Origin: an uncultured Clostridia bacterium
GTDB taxonomy: Bacteria > Bacillota > Clostridia > Christensenellales > UBA1242
NCBI GenBank assembly: GCA_944360075.1
Contig: CALVTE010000004.1
Coordinates: 1 to 64,000 of the forward strand
DNA length: 64,000 bases
Reading direction: 5' to 3'
Made by a program: the position numbers and the translations under genes. Of the stretch, positions 1 through 11,100 are shown one piece after another. Position 1 is the first letter of the stretch. Each line of letters opens with the position of its first letter. A model generated the notes under the pieces. It saw only the letters and a program-made list of their open reading frames with translations. It ran no database searches and was not told the origin of the DNA.

Positions 1-109
1 AAAGCCTATCAATTTTTTCATCTTGACATTTCTTTAAAACTTTTTCCCAACTACAATCTTTAGAAGCACTTGCAGAGAAATTTGTCCTTACGTGTAAATC
101 ATTTTTCAT
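1..109 (-). CDS. N-terminal fragment of a PHP-like protein, cut by the window edge
   Basis: Only the first 36 codons lie in the window; the gene continues past base 1. The ATG at 109 follows a strong GGAGGG ribosome binding site. The opening residues, MKNDLHVRTNFSA, resemble the first motif of PHP-family metal-dependent phosphoesterases, which normally reads DLHxHTxxSDG. Here the second metal-binding histidine is replaced by arginine (codon AGG) and the SDG is missing. It may be a divergent or inactive PHP protein; with so little sequence the family call is tentative. Confidence 0.45.
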   Translation of the reverse strand, partial: MKNDLHVRTNFSASASKDCSWEKVLKKCQDEKIDRL

Positions 110-607
110 AAAACCCTCCATAATTAAATATATTATAACATATTTTTGCTTACAATTCAAATTTTTTATAAAAATAAATTTTAAAACAAAATATTTAAAA
201 TTTGATTAATTACAAGTAATCTTTTAAGTAATATATAATTGGCATTTAGACGTATGTTTGTCTTGATACAAATCGATGTTGCTTCGCTTCAGCAGCCCCC
301 CTAATTATGTTGCAAAAAGAGTGCTTGCTGGCAGAGCGTAACACAATCCGCCCTTTGCATTTTTGTTTTCTTCTCTCTATTTTCTAGCGTAAGTGAATAT
401 GCTTTGTTGTCAATAATAAAGTGCTTGTCAAAAGCTTTGTAAAGTTGTATTTCTCACGATAACATATGACAACGGCAGAAGCATTCGTTTTTTATAACTA
501 AGAGAGTTAGGCGCAAAAAGAAAACATAGGCTGTTTTTTTGCCTATGTTTTTCTTTAATATTCTGCTAGTTTCAAAGTTACTTGACTAAGCCTAGCTTTT
601 TTTATTT
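110..607. other. 498-base intergenic region without a convincing gene
   Basis: The part next to the PHP-like gene (110-240) is very AT-rich and probably holds its promoter. Bases 301-453 on the minus strand stay open for 51 codons with protein-like composition, but there is no ribosome binding site and no start near the beginning, so this is at most a gene remnant. The rpoC terminator lies at 522-556. Nothing else is recognisable. Confidence 0.5.
512..550 (-). terminator. rpoBC operon terminator
   Basis: The perfect 10-base inverted repeat AAACATAGGC/GCCTATGTTT (522-531 and 541-550) is followed on the minus strand by a T-rich run. It lies about 60 bases past the rpoC stop. Confidence 0.8.
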
Positions 608-3600
608 TTAAGCGATAACGCCATTTTTGATTGCTTCATTCTCTTGTGGATCAACTAGCACCGGCATAACAGAACGATATTCTTTGACGCCTGTTCCAGC
701 TGGAATAAGTTTTCCGATGATAACATTTTCCTTGAGTCCCATAAGTTTGTCAACTTTGCCTTTGACTGCAGCATCGGTAAGAGTTCTTGAAGTCTCTTGG
801 AAAGATGCAGCAGAAAGGAAACTTTCAGTTGAAAGAGAAGCTTTTGTGATACCAAGCAAAATTCTTTTCACAGTTGCAGGAACGCCGCCTTCTTGCAAAA
901 TGCGTTCGTTTTCTTCGTCGCAGCGGTATACATCAACAATCTCGCCTGGCAAAAGGCTTGTGTCGCCAGCAGACTCAACCTTAACTTTCTTGAGCATTTG
1001 TCTGATGATGATTTCAACGTGTTTGTCATTAACAGCAACACCTTGACCACGGTAAGTTGCAATAACTTGGCTGAGAAGATAATCTTCAAGCCCTTTGACA
1101 CCCTTCATTCTCAAAAGGTCAGAAGGATTGATTGCACCAGCAGTCAGTTGTGTGCCAGGCTCAACAGTTTCGCCATTTTTCACAAGCACAACGGCAGGCT
1201 TTTTGACTTCATAGTCGATGTCGCCTTCACGAGATGCGATTGTGAAATAGAAATATTTTGCGTCTTGTTTGATTGTAACCTTTCCGGCAACTTCGCTAAG
1301 CAAACTTTCACCTTTTGGTTTTCGTGCTTCAAAAATTTCTTCAACTCTTGGAAGACCTTGTGTAATATCAAGCGCAGAAGCAACACCGCCAGAGTGGAAA
1401 GTTCTCATTGTAAGCTGCGTTCCAGGTTCACCGATTGATTGAGCAGCAATGATTCCCACAGCTTCACCAACCGTAACAAGATTTTTTCCGCTCAAATCTC
1501 TGCCATAGCATTTTGCACAAACGCCATGCTTGCATCTGCAGGTAAGGTTTGACCTGATTTGCACTTTTTTGATGCCTGCAGCTGCAATTTCTTCAGCTTG
1601 CTTGAGCGAAATCATTTCGTTTGCTTCAACAATAACTTCGTTTGTGTTTGGATCAACAATTTGGTCAACTGCAACTCTGCCATAGATGCGTTCTGCCAAA
1701 GTTTCTTGCACAGCGCCATCCACAACAAGGTCGCTCACCCAAACACCTTTGACTTTTTCGCCAAGTTCAGCAAAGCAGTCTTCAGTTGTAACAACAACAT
1801 CTTGAGAAATATCGACAAGTCTTCTTGTCAAATAACCTGAGTCTGCAGTTTTAAGCGCTGTGTCGGTCAGACCCTTTCTGATACCACGAGCAGAAAGGAA
1901 ATATTCTATTGGAGAAAGCCCCTTTCTGAAAGAAGATTTGATTGGAATATCAATTTTTTCACCTGAAGCGGTCGATTTAATGCCGACCATGCCGCAGACA
2001 GAGTTGATTTGGTCTTTTGAACCACGGGCGCCTGACAAACACATAAATTTGAAAGCATTTTGGTCGTCAAGGAAGCTGAACACTTCTTTTTCAATTTGCG
2101 CTTTAGCTTTTTCCCAAATGTCAATGTTTGCACGCAACTTTTCATCGTTTGTGATAAGCCCACGTCTGAGCAGTTTTTCATTTTCAAGGGTTTCAGCCTC
2201 TGCTTCTTTAAGGATTTTCTCTTTTGTTGGAGGCTCTTCAATGTCAAACGCGTTGACTGTGATTGCGCTGAGCGTTGAATACTTATAGCCCATATCTTTG
2301 ATTTTGTCTACAAGTTTTGAGCATTCTGTTGTGCCCATTGCGTCGTATGCTCTTGCAAAGATTTTTGCAAGGTCTTTTTTATACATAACTTTGTTGAACT
2401 CAAGCTCGCAATAATTTTCTTCTTTGCTTCTATCAACAAATCCAAGATTTTGTGGCACTTGTTCGTTGAAAAGCAGTCTGCCCACAGAAGTTTCAACAAT
2501 TTTTGAATATTCTTTGCCATTGACAGTAGCTTTGAGTCTGACTTTGATTGGTGCTTGAATGTGAACGTTGCCTGTTTGATAAGCCATGATAGCCTCTTCT
2601 TTTGATGAGAAGATTGATCCTTCTCCATTTGCACCAGGTTTGAGCATTGTAAGATAAGCACATCCTAAAACAATGTCCTGAGAAGGAGTGATGATAGGCT
2701 CGCCGTCAGAAAGCTTCAAAAGGTTGTTTGAGGCAAGCATAAGCGTTCTGGCTTCTGCCCTTGCATCGAGCGAAAGAGGAACGTGCACAGCCATCTGGTC
2801 ACCGTCAAAGTCAGCGTTGAAAGCTGAGCAGACAGAAGGATGCAATTTGATTGCCCTTCCTTCAACAAGCACAGGCTCGAAAGCTTGAACAGAAAGTCTG
2901 TGAAGTGTTGGAGCACGGTTCAAGAACACTGGATGGTCTTTGATAACATCATCCAAAATATCCCAAACAACTGGTTTTTCTTTGTCAATCATGCGTTTTG
3001 CCGCTTTGATATTGTGAGATTTGTTGAGTGCAACAAGTTTGTGGATGATGAATGGTTTGAAAAGTTCAAGAGCCATTTCTTTTGGCAGGCCACATTGATA
3101 CATTTTAAGTTCTGGGCCAACAACGATAACTGAACGTCCAGAATAATCAACACGCTTTCCAAGAAGGTTCAAACGGAATCGGCCTTGCTTTCCGCCAAGC
3201 ATTGCTGTCAAAGATTTGAGGTCGCGTTGTTTTGAAGATTGAACAGCTTTGCCGCGTTTTCCGTTGTCGATAAGGTTGTCCACAGCCTCTTGAAGCATAC
3301 GTTTTTCGTTTCTGATGATAACATCAGGAGCGCCTAGTTCGATAAGTTTTTTCAAGCGGTTGTTTCTGTTGATAACTCGTCTGTAAAGGTCGTTAAGGTC
3401 ACTAGTTGCATATCTTCCGCCATCCAGTGGCACCATTGGTCGAAGGTCTGGTGGAAGAACAGGAATAACATCAAGAACCATCCATGTTGGGTTATTTCCG
3501 CTCTTGATGAAAGATTCGATAACATCAAGCTTTTTCATAGCCTTGATTTTTCTTTGACCTTTAAGTGTGAGCAAAGATTGTTTAAGCGCTTTTGACTCTT

Positions 3601-4159
3601 TTTCAAGGTCGACTTCGCTAAGAAGTTTTTTGATTGCTTCAGCGCCCATACCCACAACAAAAGCATCTGAGCCGTATTTTTCGCAAGCATCACGATATTC
3701 CTTATCAGAGATGACTTGTTTATAAACAAAATCTGTATTTTTAGGGTCTAGAACAACATAGCCAACATAATAAACAACTTGTTCAAGAGCCTTTGGCGTC
3801 ATTTCAAGAATAGTGCCAATTTTTGATGGTATATTTCTGAAAAACCAAATGTGCGTGCAAGGAGCAGCAAGTTCGATATGTCCCATTCTTTCACGGCGAA
3901 CTTTTGCTCTTGTAACTTCAACGCCACACTTATCACAAATCACACCCTTATAGCGCACTCTTTTATATTTTCCGCAATGACACTCCCAGTCCTTTCTTGG
4001 TCCAAAAATCTTTTCGCAAAAAAGACCATCTTTTTCTGGCTTTTGAGTTCGATAGTTGATTGTTTCTGGCTTGGTTACTTCACCGTGAGACCATTCACGG
4101 ATTTTCTCAGGTGAAGCAATGCCTATTTGTATGGAGTCAAAATTGTTAAGTTCAAACAT
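608..4159 (-). CDS. rpoC: DNA-directed RNA polymerase subunit beta'
   Basis: Largest subunit of RNA polymerase; with beta it forms the catalytic cleft. At 1,183 residues it has the usual Firmicutes length. The N-terminal zinc-binding cysteines (CHCGKYKR and CDKCG, around residues 60-80) are present. The active-site motif NADFDGDQ, whose three aspartates bind the catalytic magnesium, is at about residues 447-454. The second zinc site ([16 protein letters not shown]) and the trigger-loop region are also present. The ATG at 4159 follows an AAAGGGG site, 17 bases after the rpoB stop, so it is cotranscribed with rpoB. Confidence 0.98.
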   Translation of the reverse strand: MFELNNFDSIQIGIASPEKIREWSHGEVTKPETINYRTQKPEKDGLFCEKIFGPRKDWECHCGKYKRVRYKGVICDKCGVEVTRAKVRRERMGHIELAAPCTHIWFFRNIPSKIGTILEMTPKALEQVVYYVGYVVLDPKNTDFVYKQVISDKEYRDACEKYGSDAFVVGMGAEAIKKLLSEVDLEKESKALKQSLLTLKGQRKIKAMKKLDVIESFIKSGNNPTWMVLDVIPVLPPDLRPMVPLDGGRYATSDLNDLYRRVINRNNRLKKLIELGAPDVIIRNEKRMLQEAVDNLIDNGKRGKAVQSSKQRDLKSLTAMLGGKQGRFRLNLLGKRVDYSGRSVIVVGPELKMYQCGLPKEMALELFKPFIIHKLVALNKSHNIKAAKRMIDKEKPVVWDILDDVIKDHPVFLNRAPTLHRLSVQAFEPVLVEGRAIKLHPSVCSAFNADFDGDQMAVHVPLSLDARAEARTLMLASNNLLKLSDGEPIITPSQDIVLGCAYLTMLKPGANGEGSIFSSKEEAIMAYQTGNVHIQAPIKVRLKATVNGKEYSKIVETSVGRLLFNEQVPQNLGFVDRSKEENYCELEFNKVMYKKDLAKIFARAYDAMGTTECSKLVDKIKDMGYKYSTLSAITVNAFDIEEPPTKEKILKEAEAETLENEKLLRRGLITNDEKLRANIDIWEKAKAQIEKEVFSFLDDQNAFKFMCLSGARGSKDQINSVCGMVGIKSTASGEKIDIPIKSSFRKGLSPIEYFLSARGIRKGLTDTALKTADSGYLTRRLVDISQDVVVTTEDCFAELGEKVKGVWVSDLVVDGAVQETLAERIYGRVAVDQIVDPNTNEVIVEANEMISLKQAEEIAAAGIKKVQIRSNLTCRCKHGVCAKCYGRDLSGKNLVTVGEAVGIIAAQSIGEPGTQLTMRTFHSGGVASALDITQGLPRVEEIFEARKPKGESLLSEVAGKVTIKQDAKYFYFTIASREGDIDYEVKKPAVVLVKNGETVEPGTQLTAGAINPSDLLRMKGVKGLEDYLLSQVIATYRGQGVAVNDKHVEIIIRQMLKKVKVESAGDTSLLPGEIVDVYRCDEENERILQEGGVPATVKRILLGITKASLSTESFLSAASFQETSRTLTDAAVKGKVDKLMGLKENVIIGKLIPAGTGVKEYRSVMPVLVDPQENEAIKNGVIA

Positions 4160-4176
4160 AACTAATCCCCTTTTAA

Positions 4177-7100
4177 TTATTCATCAAAGTCGCCGAAGTC
4201 ATCAAATAAACCAAAGTTGTCGGCAGTGTCGTTTTTAGTGCTTTCTTCAAACACTTCTTGAAGTTCTTTTTCACTTTGTTCGCCATCTTGAGGAAGAACA
4301 TCGTCAAAGTCAAGAATTTCTTTGTTGAGGTCTTCTTCGGTTGCTTGAGCAAGAGTTGTTTGATCTTGTTCGTCTTGGCTAAGCTCAGCAAGCGAAATTT
4401 CTTTGTTGCCGTCAGTCAAAATCTTGACATCAAGTCCAAGAGCTTGCAATTCTTTGACAAGAACCTTGAATGATTCTGGAATGCCAGGTTCTGCAATAGG
4501 CAGCCCTTTGATGATTGATTCGTAAGTCTTAAGTCGTCCGTTGAGGTCGTCGGATTTTACAGTAAGCATTTCTTGAAGAACATGGCTTGCGCCGTAAGCT
4601 TCAAGAGCCCAAACTTCCATTTCACCAAATCTCTGGCCACCAAACAGCGCTTTACCGCCAAGTGGTTGCTGTGTGATAAGAGCATATGGGCCAATTGAAC
4701 GAGCATGGATTTTTGAGTCAACCATGTGCTCAAGTTTAAGCATATATTTTGTTCCAACAGTTGAAAGATTGTCAAAAGGCTCGCCTGTTCTGCCATCGTA
4801 AAGCTGAACTTTTGCATCTGGTCTAAAGTTGTTTTCCACCAAAAGTTGTCTGATTTCGTCTGCCGTTGCGCCGTCGAAAGCTGGAGTTGCAACTTTCATG
4901 CCCAAAGTGCCAGCCACAAGCCCAAGGTGAACTTCCAAAATCTGTCCGATATTAAGACGAGATGGAATACCGATTGGGTTGAGAACGATGTCGAGCGGGC
5001 GACCATTTGCCATGTAAGGCATATCAGCTTCAGGAAGAACGATTGAAACAACACCTTTGTTTCCGTGTCTTCCAGCCATTTTGTCGCCGACAGAAATTTT
5101 ACGCTTCTGAGCAACGGTAACTTTAACCATCATTGTTACGCCAGGCTCAAGCTCATCTTTATTCTTTTTCGAGAAGACTTGAACGTCGACAACAACACCA
5201 CCCTTACCATGTTGAACACGCAGTGATGTGTCGCGAACTTCTCTTGCCTTATCACCAAAGATTGCACGCAACAAGCGCTCTTCTGGTGTCAGTTCAGTTT
5301 CGCCTTTTGGTGTAACTTTTCCAACAAGAATGTCGTTTGGATGCACTTCTGCACCAATTCTGATAATCCCATTTTCGTCAAGATCTTTAAGAGCATCTTC
5401 GCCAAGGTTTGGAATATCACGAGTGATGATCTCATCGCCAAGCTTTGTTGTTCTGCATTTGATTTCTTGATCAAACAATGTGATAGATGTGTAAACATCG
5501 TCTTTCACAAGTCTTTCGCTGATCAAGATAGCATCTTCAAAGTTTTGTCCTTCCCAGTTAAGATAACCAACAAGAACATTTTTACCAACGGCAAGCTCGC
5601 CTTTATCGGTTGAGTAGCCGTCTGTCAGAATGTCGCCCTGTTTGACTTTTTCGCCCTTAACAACGCAAGGACGTTGATTGAAGCATATATCATCGTTTGC
5701 TTTGGCAAATTTTGAGAGTGTGTAGATGTCTTCATCACCCTTTTCAGTAAGCACTCTGATTTCGTCAGCCGAAACGTAACTTACCGTGCCGTCGCGTTTT
5801 GCAAGAATAACATAGCCGCAGTCGCGAGCTGCTTTTGCTTCCATGCCAGTTCCAACAATAGGAGCCTCTGGTCTAAGAAGTGGCACAGCCTGTTTCTGCA
5901 TGTTTGCAGCCATAAGTGCACGGTTTGTTTCGTCTCCATTTACAAATGGAATAAGGCTGGTTGCAACTGAGATGACCTGTCTTGGAGAAACGTCAACATA
6001 GTCAACCATTGAAGCAGGCACTTCCAAAATGCTTGCGCCATGGCGGCAGTTGATACGTTTGTTTACAAAATGCCCTTCACTATCCAGTGGTTCAAGCGCT
6101 TGAGCGATATAGCTGTCATTTTCAACATCAGCCATTTTGTATTCAATTTTATCTGTAACAATGCCTTTTTCTTTATCAACCACCCTGTAAGGCGTTTCAA
6201 GGAAGCCATACTCATTGATTCTTGCATAAGTTGCAAGAGTGTTGATAAGGCCGATTGATTGACCTTCAGGAGTTTCAATCGGGCAGATTCTTCCATAGTG
6301 AGTATAGTGAATATCGCGGATTTCAGGATCTGCACGCTCTTTTTTGATACCGCCAGGGCCGATAGCAGAAACTCTGCGTTTTTGAGTGATGCCAGAAAGC
6401 GGATTTTTTTGATCCATGATTTGAGAAAGCTGTGATTGAGAGAAGAAATCTCTAAGCATTTTGTTGACAGCCTTAGGATTCATGATTTGTGAAGGAGTAA
6501 CTTCAACAAAATCACGACCTTGCAAAGTTTCTTTGATGTTGGTTGAAAGTTTGAAAACACCATCTCGGAAAGCCTTTGCAGTCAGCTCACCAACTGTTGC
6601 CACACGCTTGTTTGAAAGGTGTTCAATCTTATCAAGAGTGCCAATACCTTCCAAAACATCAAGATAGCAAGAGATGGTTGCCAAAATGTCATCCATTGTC
6701 AAAGTTGTGATGATAAGATCTTTTGCTTGAGCCTTGATGGCTTCCATTCGTTTTTCTTTAGACTTGTTGTTTTTAAGAATTTTTGCAAGAACCGGATAGT
6801 AAACATCTTCGTTTATGCCAAGTTCTTCTTGTTTGCAAGGGAAAACTTCCTTCAAAGTGACACGGTTGTTGCCACGCATAAGGTGTTTTTTGTCAGCAAG
6901 TTGCACCCAAACTTCGTTTACGCCAGCATTTTGCACCTTTGTTGCGCTTTCTGTTGTAAACTCTTCCCCTTTCTTAACAAGAAGCTCTCCATCTGCAATA
7001 ATATCTTCAGCAGAAACAAGACCTGGCAATCTTTCTTTAAGAGCAAGTCGTTTGTTGAACTTATATCTGCCCACTCTTGTCAGATTGTAGTAAGCATCTG

Positions 7101-7878
7101 TGAAGAAGGAAGCATTGATAAAGTTTCGAGTGTTTTCAGCAGAAGGCACATCGGAAGGTCTGGTTTTTCTTGAAAATTCGATAAGCGCTTCTTCTTGAGT
7201 TGTTTGCGGCTCTTTATCAAGAACATTTTTGATATAACGATTGTTGCCAAAAACTTTTAAAATCTCTTCGTTTGTAAAGCCAAAGCATTTAAGGAAAACC
7301 CCCAAGGAGAGTTTGTTTTTACGCTCAAGCATAATCTTCAGCATTTCGTTTGCGCCTTGAACAACTTCGATCCAAGTTCCGTGCACAGGAATCATCTGCG
7401 CTTTGAGAGATGAATTGTCGTCTTTTTCGCGTTTGAGATAAACACTTGGAGCTCTGACAATTTGATTGATCACAACCCTTTCAATGCCGTTGAAAACAAA
7501 AGAGCCTTGCTCTGTCATCATTGGCACGTCGCCAAGAAAAACTTCTTGCTCAACAGCTTGACCAGTTTCTTCAACAACAAATCTCGCCTTGATTTTGAGT
7601 GGCGAAGAATAAGTCGTTCCACGACGTTTGCATTCGTTTATATCATATTTTGGCTGTGCAAAAGGCAAAATTTCAGTGATATAGAGTTTTGCTTTTCCAG
7701 AATAGTCTGTGAGTGGAAAAAACTCATCAAGAACATTCTTGATGCCGTTTTCAAGAAAATCTTTATAAGAATTTTTTTGAATTTCAAGCAGTGGTGGAAC
7801 TTCCACATACTCTTTGCATTGCCCAAATGTGTATCTATCAACTTTTCCAGATTTCACTTTTCTAAGATTAACTGACAT
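4177..7878 (-). CDS. rpoB: DNA-directed RNA polymerase subunit beta
   Basis: Catalytic beta subunit of RNA polymerase, 1,233 residues, with an acidic C-terminal tail rich in Asp, Glu and Phe. The rifampicin-binding cluster is at about residues 480-507 ([15 protein letters not shown] and following). At the position of E. coli His526 this protein has Gln (residue 499, CAA codon at 6382-6384), while the Asp516 and Ser531 equivalents are kept. The ATG follows an AAGGAG site. The gene has its own consensus promoter and is not preceded by rplJ-rplL, its usual upstream neighbours; a giant lipoprotein gene sits there instead. Confidence 0.98.
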   Translation of the reverse strand: MSVNLRKVKSGKVDRYTFGQCKEYVEVPPLLEIQKNSYKDFLENGIKNVLDEFFPLTDYSGKAKLYITEILPFAQPKYDINECKRRGTTYSSPLKIKARFVVEETGQAVEQEVFLGDVPMMTEQGSFVFNGIERVVINQIVRAPSVYLKREKDDNSSLKAQMIPVHGTWIEVVQGANEMLKIMLERKNKLSLGVFLKCFGFTNEEILKVFGNNRYIKNVLDKEPQTTQEEALIEFSRKTRPSDVPSAENTRNFINASFFTDAYYNLTRVGRYKFNKRLALKERLPGLVSAEDIIADGELLVKKGEEFTTESATKVQNAGVNEVWVQLADKKHLMRGNNRVTLKEVFPCKQEELGINEDVYYPVLAKILKNNKSKEKRMEAIKAQAKDLIITTLTMDDILATISCYLDVLEGIGTLDKIEHLSNKRVATVGELTAKAFRDGVFKLSTNIKETLQGRDFVEVTPSQIMNPKAVNKMLRDFFSQSQLSQIMDQKNPLSGITQKRRVSAIGPGGIKKERADPEIRDIHYTHYGRICPIETPEGQSIGLINTLATYARINEYGFLETPYRVVDKEKGIVTDKIEYKMADVENDSYIAQALEPLDSEGHFVNKRINCRHGASILEVPASMVDYVDVSPRQVISVATSLIPFVNGDETNRALMAANMQKQAVPLLRPEAPIVGTGMEAKAARDCGYVILAKRDGTVSYVSADEIRVLTEKGDEDIYTLSKFAKANDDICFNQRPCVVKGEKVKQGDILTDGYSTDKGELAVGKNVLVGYLNWEGQNFEDAILISERLVKDDVYTSITLFDQEIKCRTTKLGDEIITRDIPNLGEDALKDLDENGIIRIGAEVHPNDILVGKVTPKGETELTPEERLLRAIFGDKAREVRDTSLRVQHGKGGVVVDVQVFSKKNKDELEPGVTMMVKVTVAQKRKISVGDKMAGRHGNKGVVSIVLPEADMPYMANGRPLDIVLNPIGIPSRLNIGQILEVHLGLVAGTLGMKVATPAFDGATADEIRQLLVENNFRPDAKVQLYDGRTGEPFDNLSTVGTKYMLKLEHMVDSKIHARSIGPYALITQQPLGGKALFGGQRFGEMEVWALEAYGASHVLQEMLTVKSDDLNGRLKTYESIIKGLPIAEPGIPESFKVLVKELQALGLDVKILTDGNKEISLAELSQDEQDQTTLAQATEEDLNKEILDFDDVLPQDGEQSEKELQEVFEESTKNDTADNFGLFDDFGDFDE

Positions 7879-8011
7879 TTTCTACTCCTTGATTTTAAGA
7901 GTTGCAAAGGACGAAAAAAAGACATTATAGCCACAAAAAAAGCCATAAAATGCCCTATTTTCAGTTTAAAATTCACCAAATTTCTTCACAAGCGCTCTTA
8001 TAGTTGCAAAA

Positions 8012-8040
8012 ATTATAGCAAATCGCTCTTAAAAAGTCAA
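8012..8040 (-). promoter_or_regulatory. rpoB sigma-A promoter
   Basis: TTGACT (8035-8040), a 17-base spacer and a perfect TATAAT (8012-8017) on the minus strand, giving an rpoB leader of about 130 bases. The octamer AAGAGCG occurs on both sides of the -10 box. Confidence 0.85.
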
Positions 8041-8115
8041 CTGTTTTTTGAAAAAATTTTTAAAACATTCTTCTTTTTTTTGACAAAGCATAAGCATTTT
8101 AAACATAAAACAGAA

Positions 8116-8146
8116 AAAATGAGCAGAAAATTTCTGCTCATTTTTC
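8116..8146 (-). terminator. Terminator of the VirB4/giant lipoprotein operon
   Basis: A palindrome centred on 8130/8131 (AAATGAGCAGAAA and its complement) is followed on the minus strand by a mixed T-rich run. The stop codon of the giant gene (8138-8140) lies inside the stem, so translation and termination signals overlap. Confidence 0.75.
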
Positions 8147-11100
8147 AACCCCAAACATCTTGTATAAATCACTTTCAAAACCCAAAATGCGAAGTTCTGT
8201 GTTGCCTGATCCTGCGTCGTTACTGCCCGTCCAGTAGTCTCTATCATCGTCTTCAGTCCCGCCGTGTTCTGGTAAAATATTTATAAACTGGATATTATAC
8301 AAAGCTGCTATTGTAATAATAATGTCGGGGTTAGTAGAACCGATAAGTCTGTAAGAATCTGCGCCATAATTGTTTATTGACACTGCATCTTCGGAAGGCG
8401 CAAAATTCGAAGAGAAGTTTACAAAGTTTGAAACTATGTTTGCTACTGAGTTGCCTTGAGCCCCATAGTAATAAACTTTATTAGGATTAGGATTATCCTT
8501 ATCGTCCTTATCGAAATAATATTGTTTGTAAATGCCTACTGCATCGTATGCTCCATTGTCCTCGTTGTAATATCTCTCCGTCAAGGACTTAAAGAAATCC
8601 ATCGTGTTGAGATAATTCAAGATAACATTGATTTTTGAAGATGTGTAGCAGTTATATAATTCAATATTGGAGGTTTCAACGCCAATCAAACCGCCGATGT
8701 TAAGGCCTGGAGTGTTCAAAGCATTTGAAATGTTTGCAGACAGCTCTGCCTGGCAATAAGAATTTGTTATGCGAACGTGTGGCGCTGGAGTTAGAGTTGA
8801 GCCCACAAGGCCGCCCAAAGTGCCAACTGGTGTTTGACCTTGCACAGAAAGTGGCTCGGCTTTGACTGCCACTTGGTCCAAGCTGACAGGGCCACGAACC
8901 TGACCAACTGCCCCGCCCAAAGTGATTCTTGCAGTGATGGCCGCATCCACAACCGCTTGGTTGATGATTGAGTAGGTCACCGTGCCTGCTCCAGCAACTC
9001 CCGCAATACCGCCAACATTTTCGATGCTTGTATAGCTTGTGCCAGAAGAAGCATAGGCAACAGTGAACGATTGATTCATAAGCACGTGGTCGATTTGTCC
9101 GCCGTTAAGCATACCCACAACACCGCCAACTGCAACTGGCAACTGCCCAACGATTGAGAATGGTGCAAAATCTTGCACGCCGCTGTAAACCACAGCATCG
9201 TTGAGTTTGCCAGAAATCTCTCCGGCAATAAGCCCGCCATAACGATATGCTTTGATGCAGTTGTTTGCAGACGGCAAAACTTCAACCGTGCTGACAACTG
9301 CATTTCTGCCAATGCCGCCAATTGCCAAGCCGGCCCGGTCGCCTCTGACAGAAGCAACGTTTTCCACTTCGATATTTTTTGCATTGCCAGAGCCAAGATG
9401 CCCAAACGCAGAGCCTGCATAAGAATAGATTGCAGTGTTAAAGTTTTCAACATAACTTTGGTCTTGGTCTGGGTTATAGTAAGCAACCGCATTGACATTT
9501 GAATAGATATTTTTGAAAATGTAGTTGCCTTGCGCTCTTCCAACAACGCCGCCAACAAAGTTTGACCCCTGCACAGTCAAATCATTTGTGGTGATGACTT
9601 GCACATTGTAAATCTGCCCATTGTTGACAAAGCCAACAAGTCCACCCACCGATGTTGTGCCGGCAAATGTGACTGAAGAAGGAGAAATCACAAGGTTTTT
9701 GATCACTCCCCCTCGTGAAGCGGAAACTCCAAGCCCTGCAAAGAGTCCTGCAGACTGCATCTGCGCGTTTGACTGAAGCACGATAGAGGAAATTTCCATT
9801 CCATTGCCTTCAAAGTTGCCAGCAAAAACCGTTTTATAAATTTGCGAGTTTGCCTCGGATGAATAATCAATATCTGCCACCAAACGGTAGTTTGCTGTGT
9901 TTTGATTTGACGATGGCGAGTTGTTTTCCAAAATCAGCGACTCCATTGTGCTTGCATTGTAGATAACGTGAGGATTGTAAATCGAGCCGCGATATGCCTT
10001 GCGAGTTGCATCGGTTGAAATGTCGTCTTCGTAATTGTAAGTTGCATCGCCAGTGCTCTCGTCAATATCTGCATCCACAAAGTTTCTGATAGAAAGGCTG
10101 TCGATATTTGCAGAAACAAGCTCAAGCCTTTGGCTTGGAAGAGTGTTGTCGGAAACGCCATACACCGTGTTGACTTGAACGCCAATTCCGTTTTCATTGT
10201 CGATTTGGCTTGTCTCGTTTGTTGGCACAAATGAAATAAAGTTCACGTTTGTTTGCTCTTCTCCTGTGAAGAACCAAATGCCACTTGTGCTCACAGAATT
10301 TGTATATGCATAACTGTCAAATTTGCCACTGTTGATGTTAAAACCTTCTCCGGCAATGCCTACAACACCTTCAAAAACAATTGGGTTTAAATCAATGTTT
10401 ATATCAACATTTTGAGAATCAGAATCTTCTTGAGAATCAGGATCTTTTGTTTCCGTCAAATAATAACAGTTTTCAAAGGTGCCAATTCCGCTGTTGTCTG
10501 CCTGATTTTCATTGTCGCCAACCGATTCTTGTTCTTCTTCAAACGGAGTGTTTCTCATTGCAAAGCCTGCCGCAGCAATAGTGTTGTTCTGCAAAAGGCT
10601 GAGCGAGAAGCAGTTTTGAATGTTGCCTGTGTTGACATAGACAAATCCTGCCATGTTTGCACTGCCTTGAAGGTTTATATCAGAGTAGCAGTCTGAAATC
10701 TGACCTTGGTTTTCATAAACAAGTCCAGCCGAGAAGTTTGGCCCAGACAGATAGCTTGTTGTGCTTTGTGAGTAAAGTTTGCCCGCAGTGATGCCACCTG
10801 TGACAAGACTGGTGATGACTTGGCCGTTTGAAGCATTGACGTTGACCAGCCCAGCCACGTGGAAGCCTTCATCCACTTGGTTATCGCTTGAGCGCAAAAT
10901 GCCTTCTCTATAAGAGCACGCCGCAATTTTGCCGATGTTATAGCCTACCACACCGCCGATATTGAAGGAACCATAAATGCTCAGCGACGATGTGCAGTTT
11001 GTGACAAATCCGCTGTTTTCACCCACCAAACCGCCAACGTAAGCCGATTCTATATCGCCCACATTGCATCTGACAGTAAACATGGTGTTTGTTGGCGAAT

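Noticed and set aside
301..453. Protein-coding gene left of rpoC
   Set aside because: Open for 51 codons with plausible composition, but it has no ribosome binding site or suitable start and no recognisable family.
4177..7878. Long open frames antisense to rpoB and rpoC
   Set aside because: They mirror the codon use of the real genes, have no ribosome binding sites and match no known protein.
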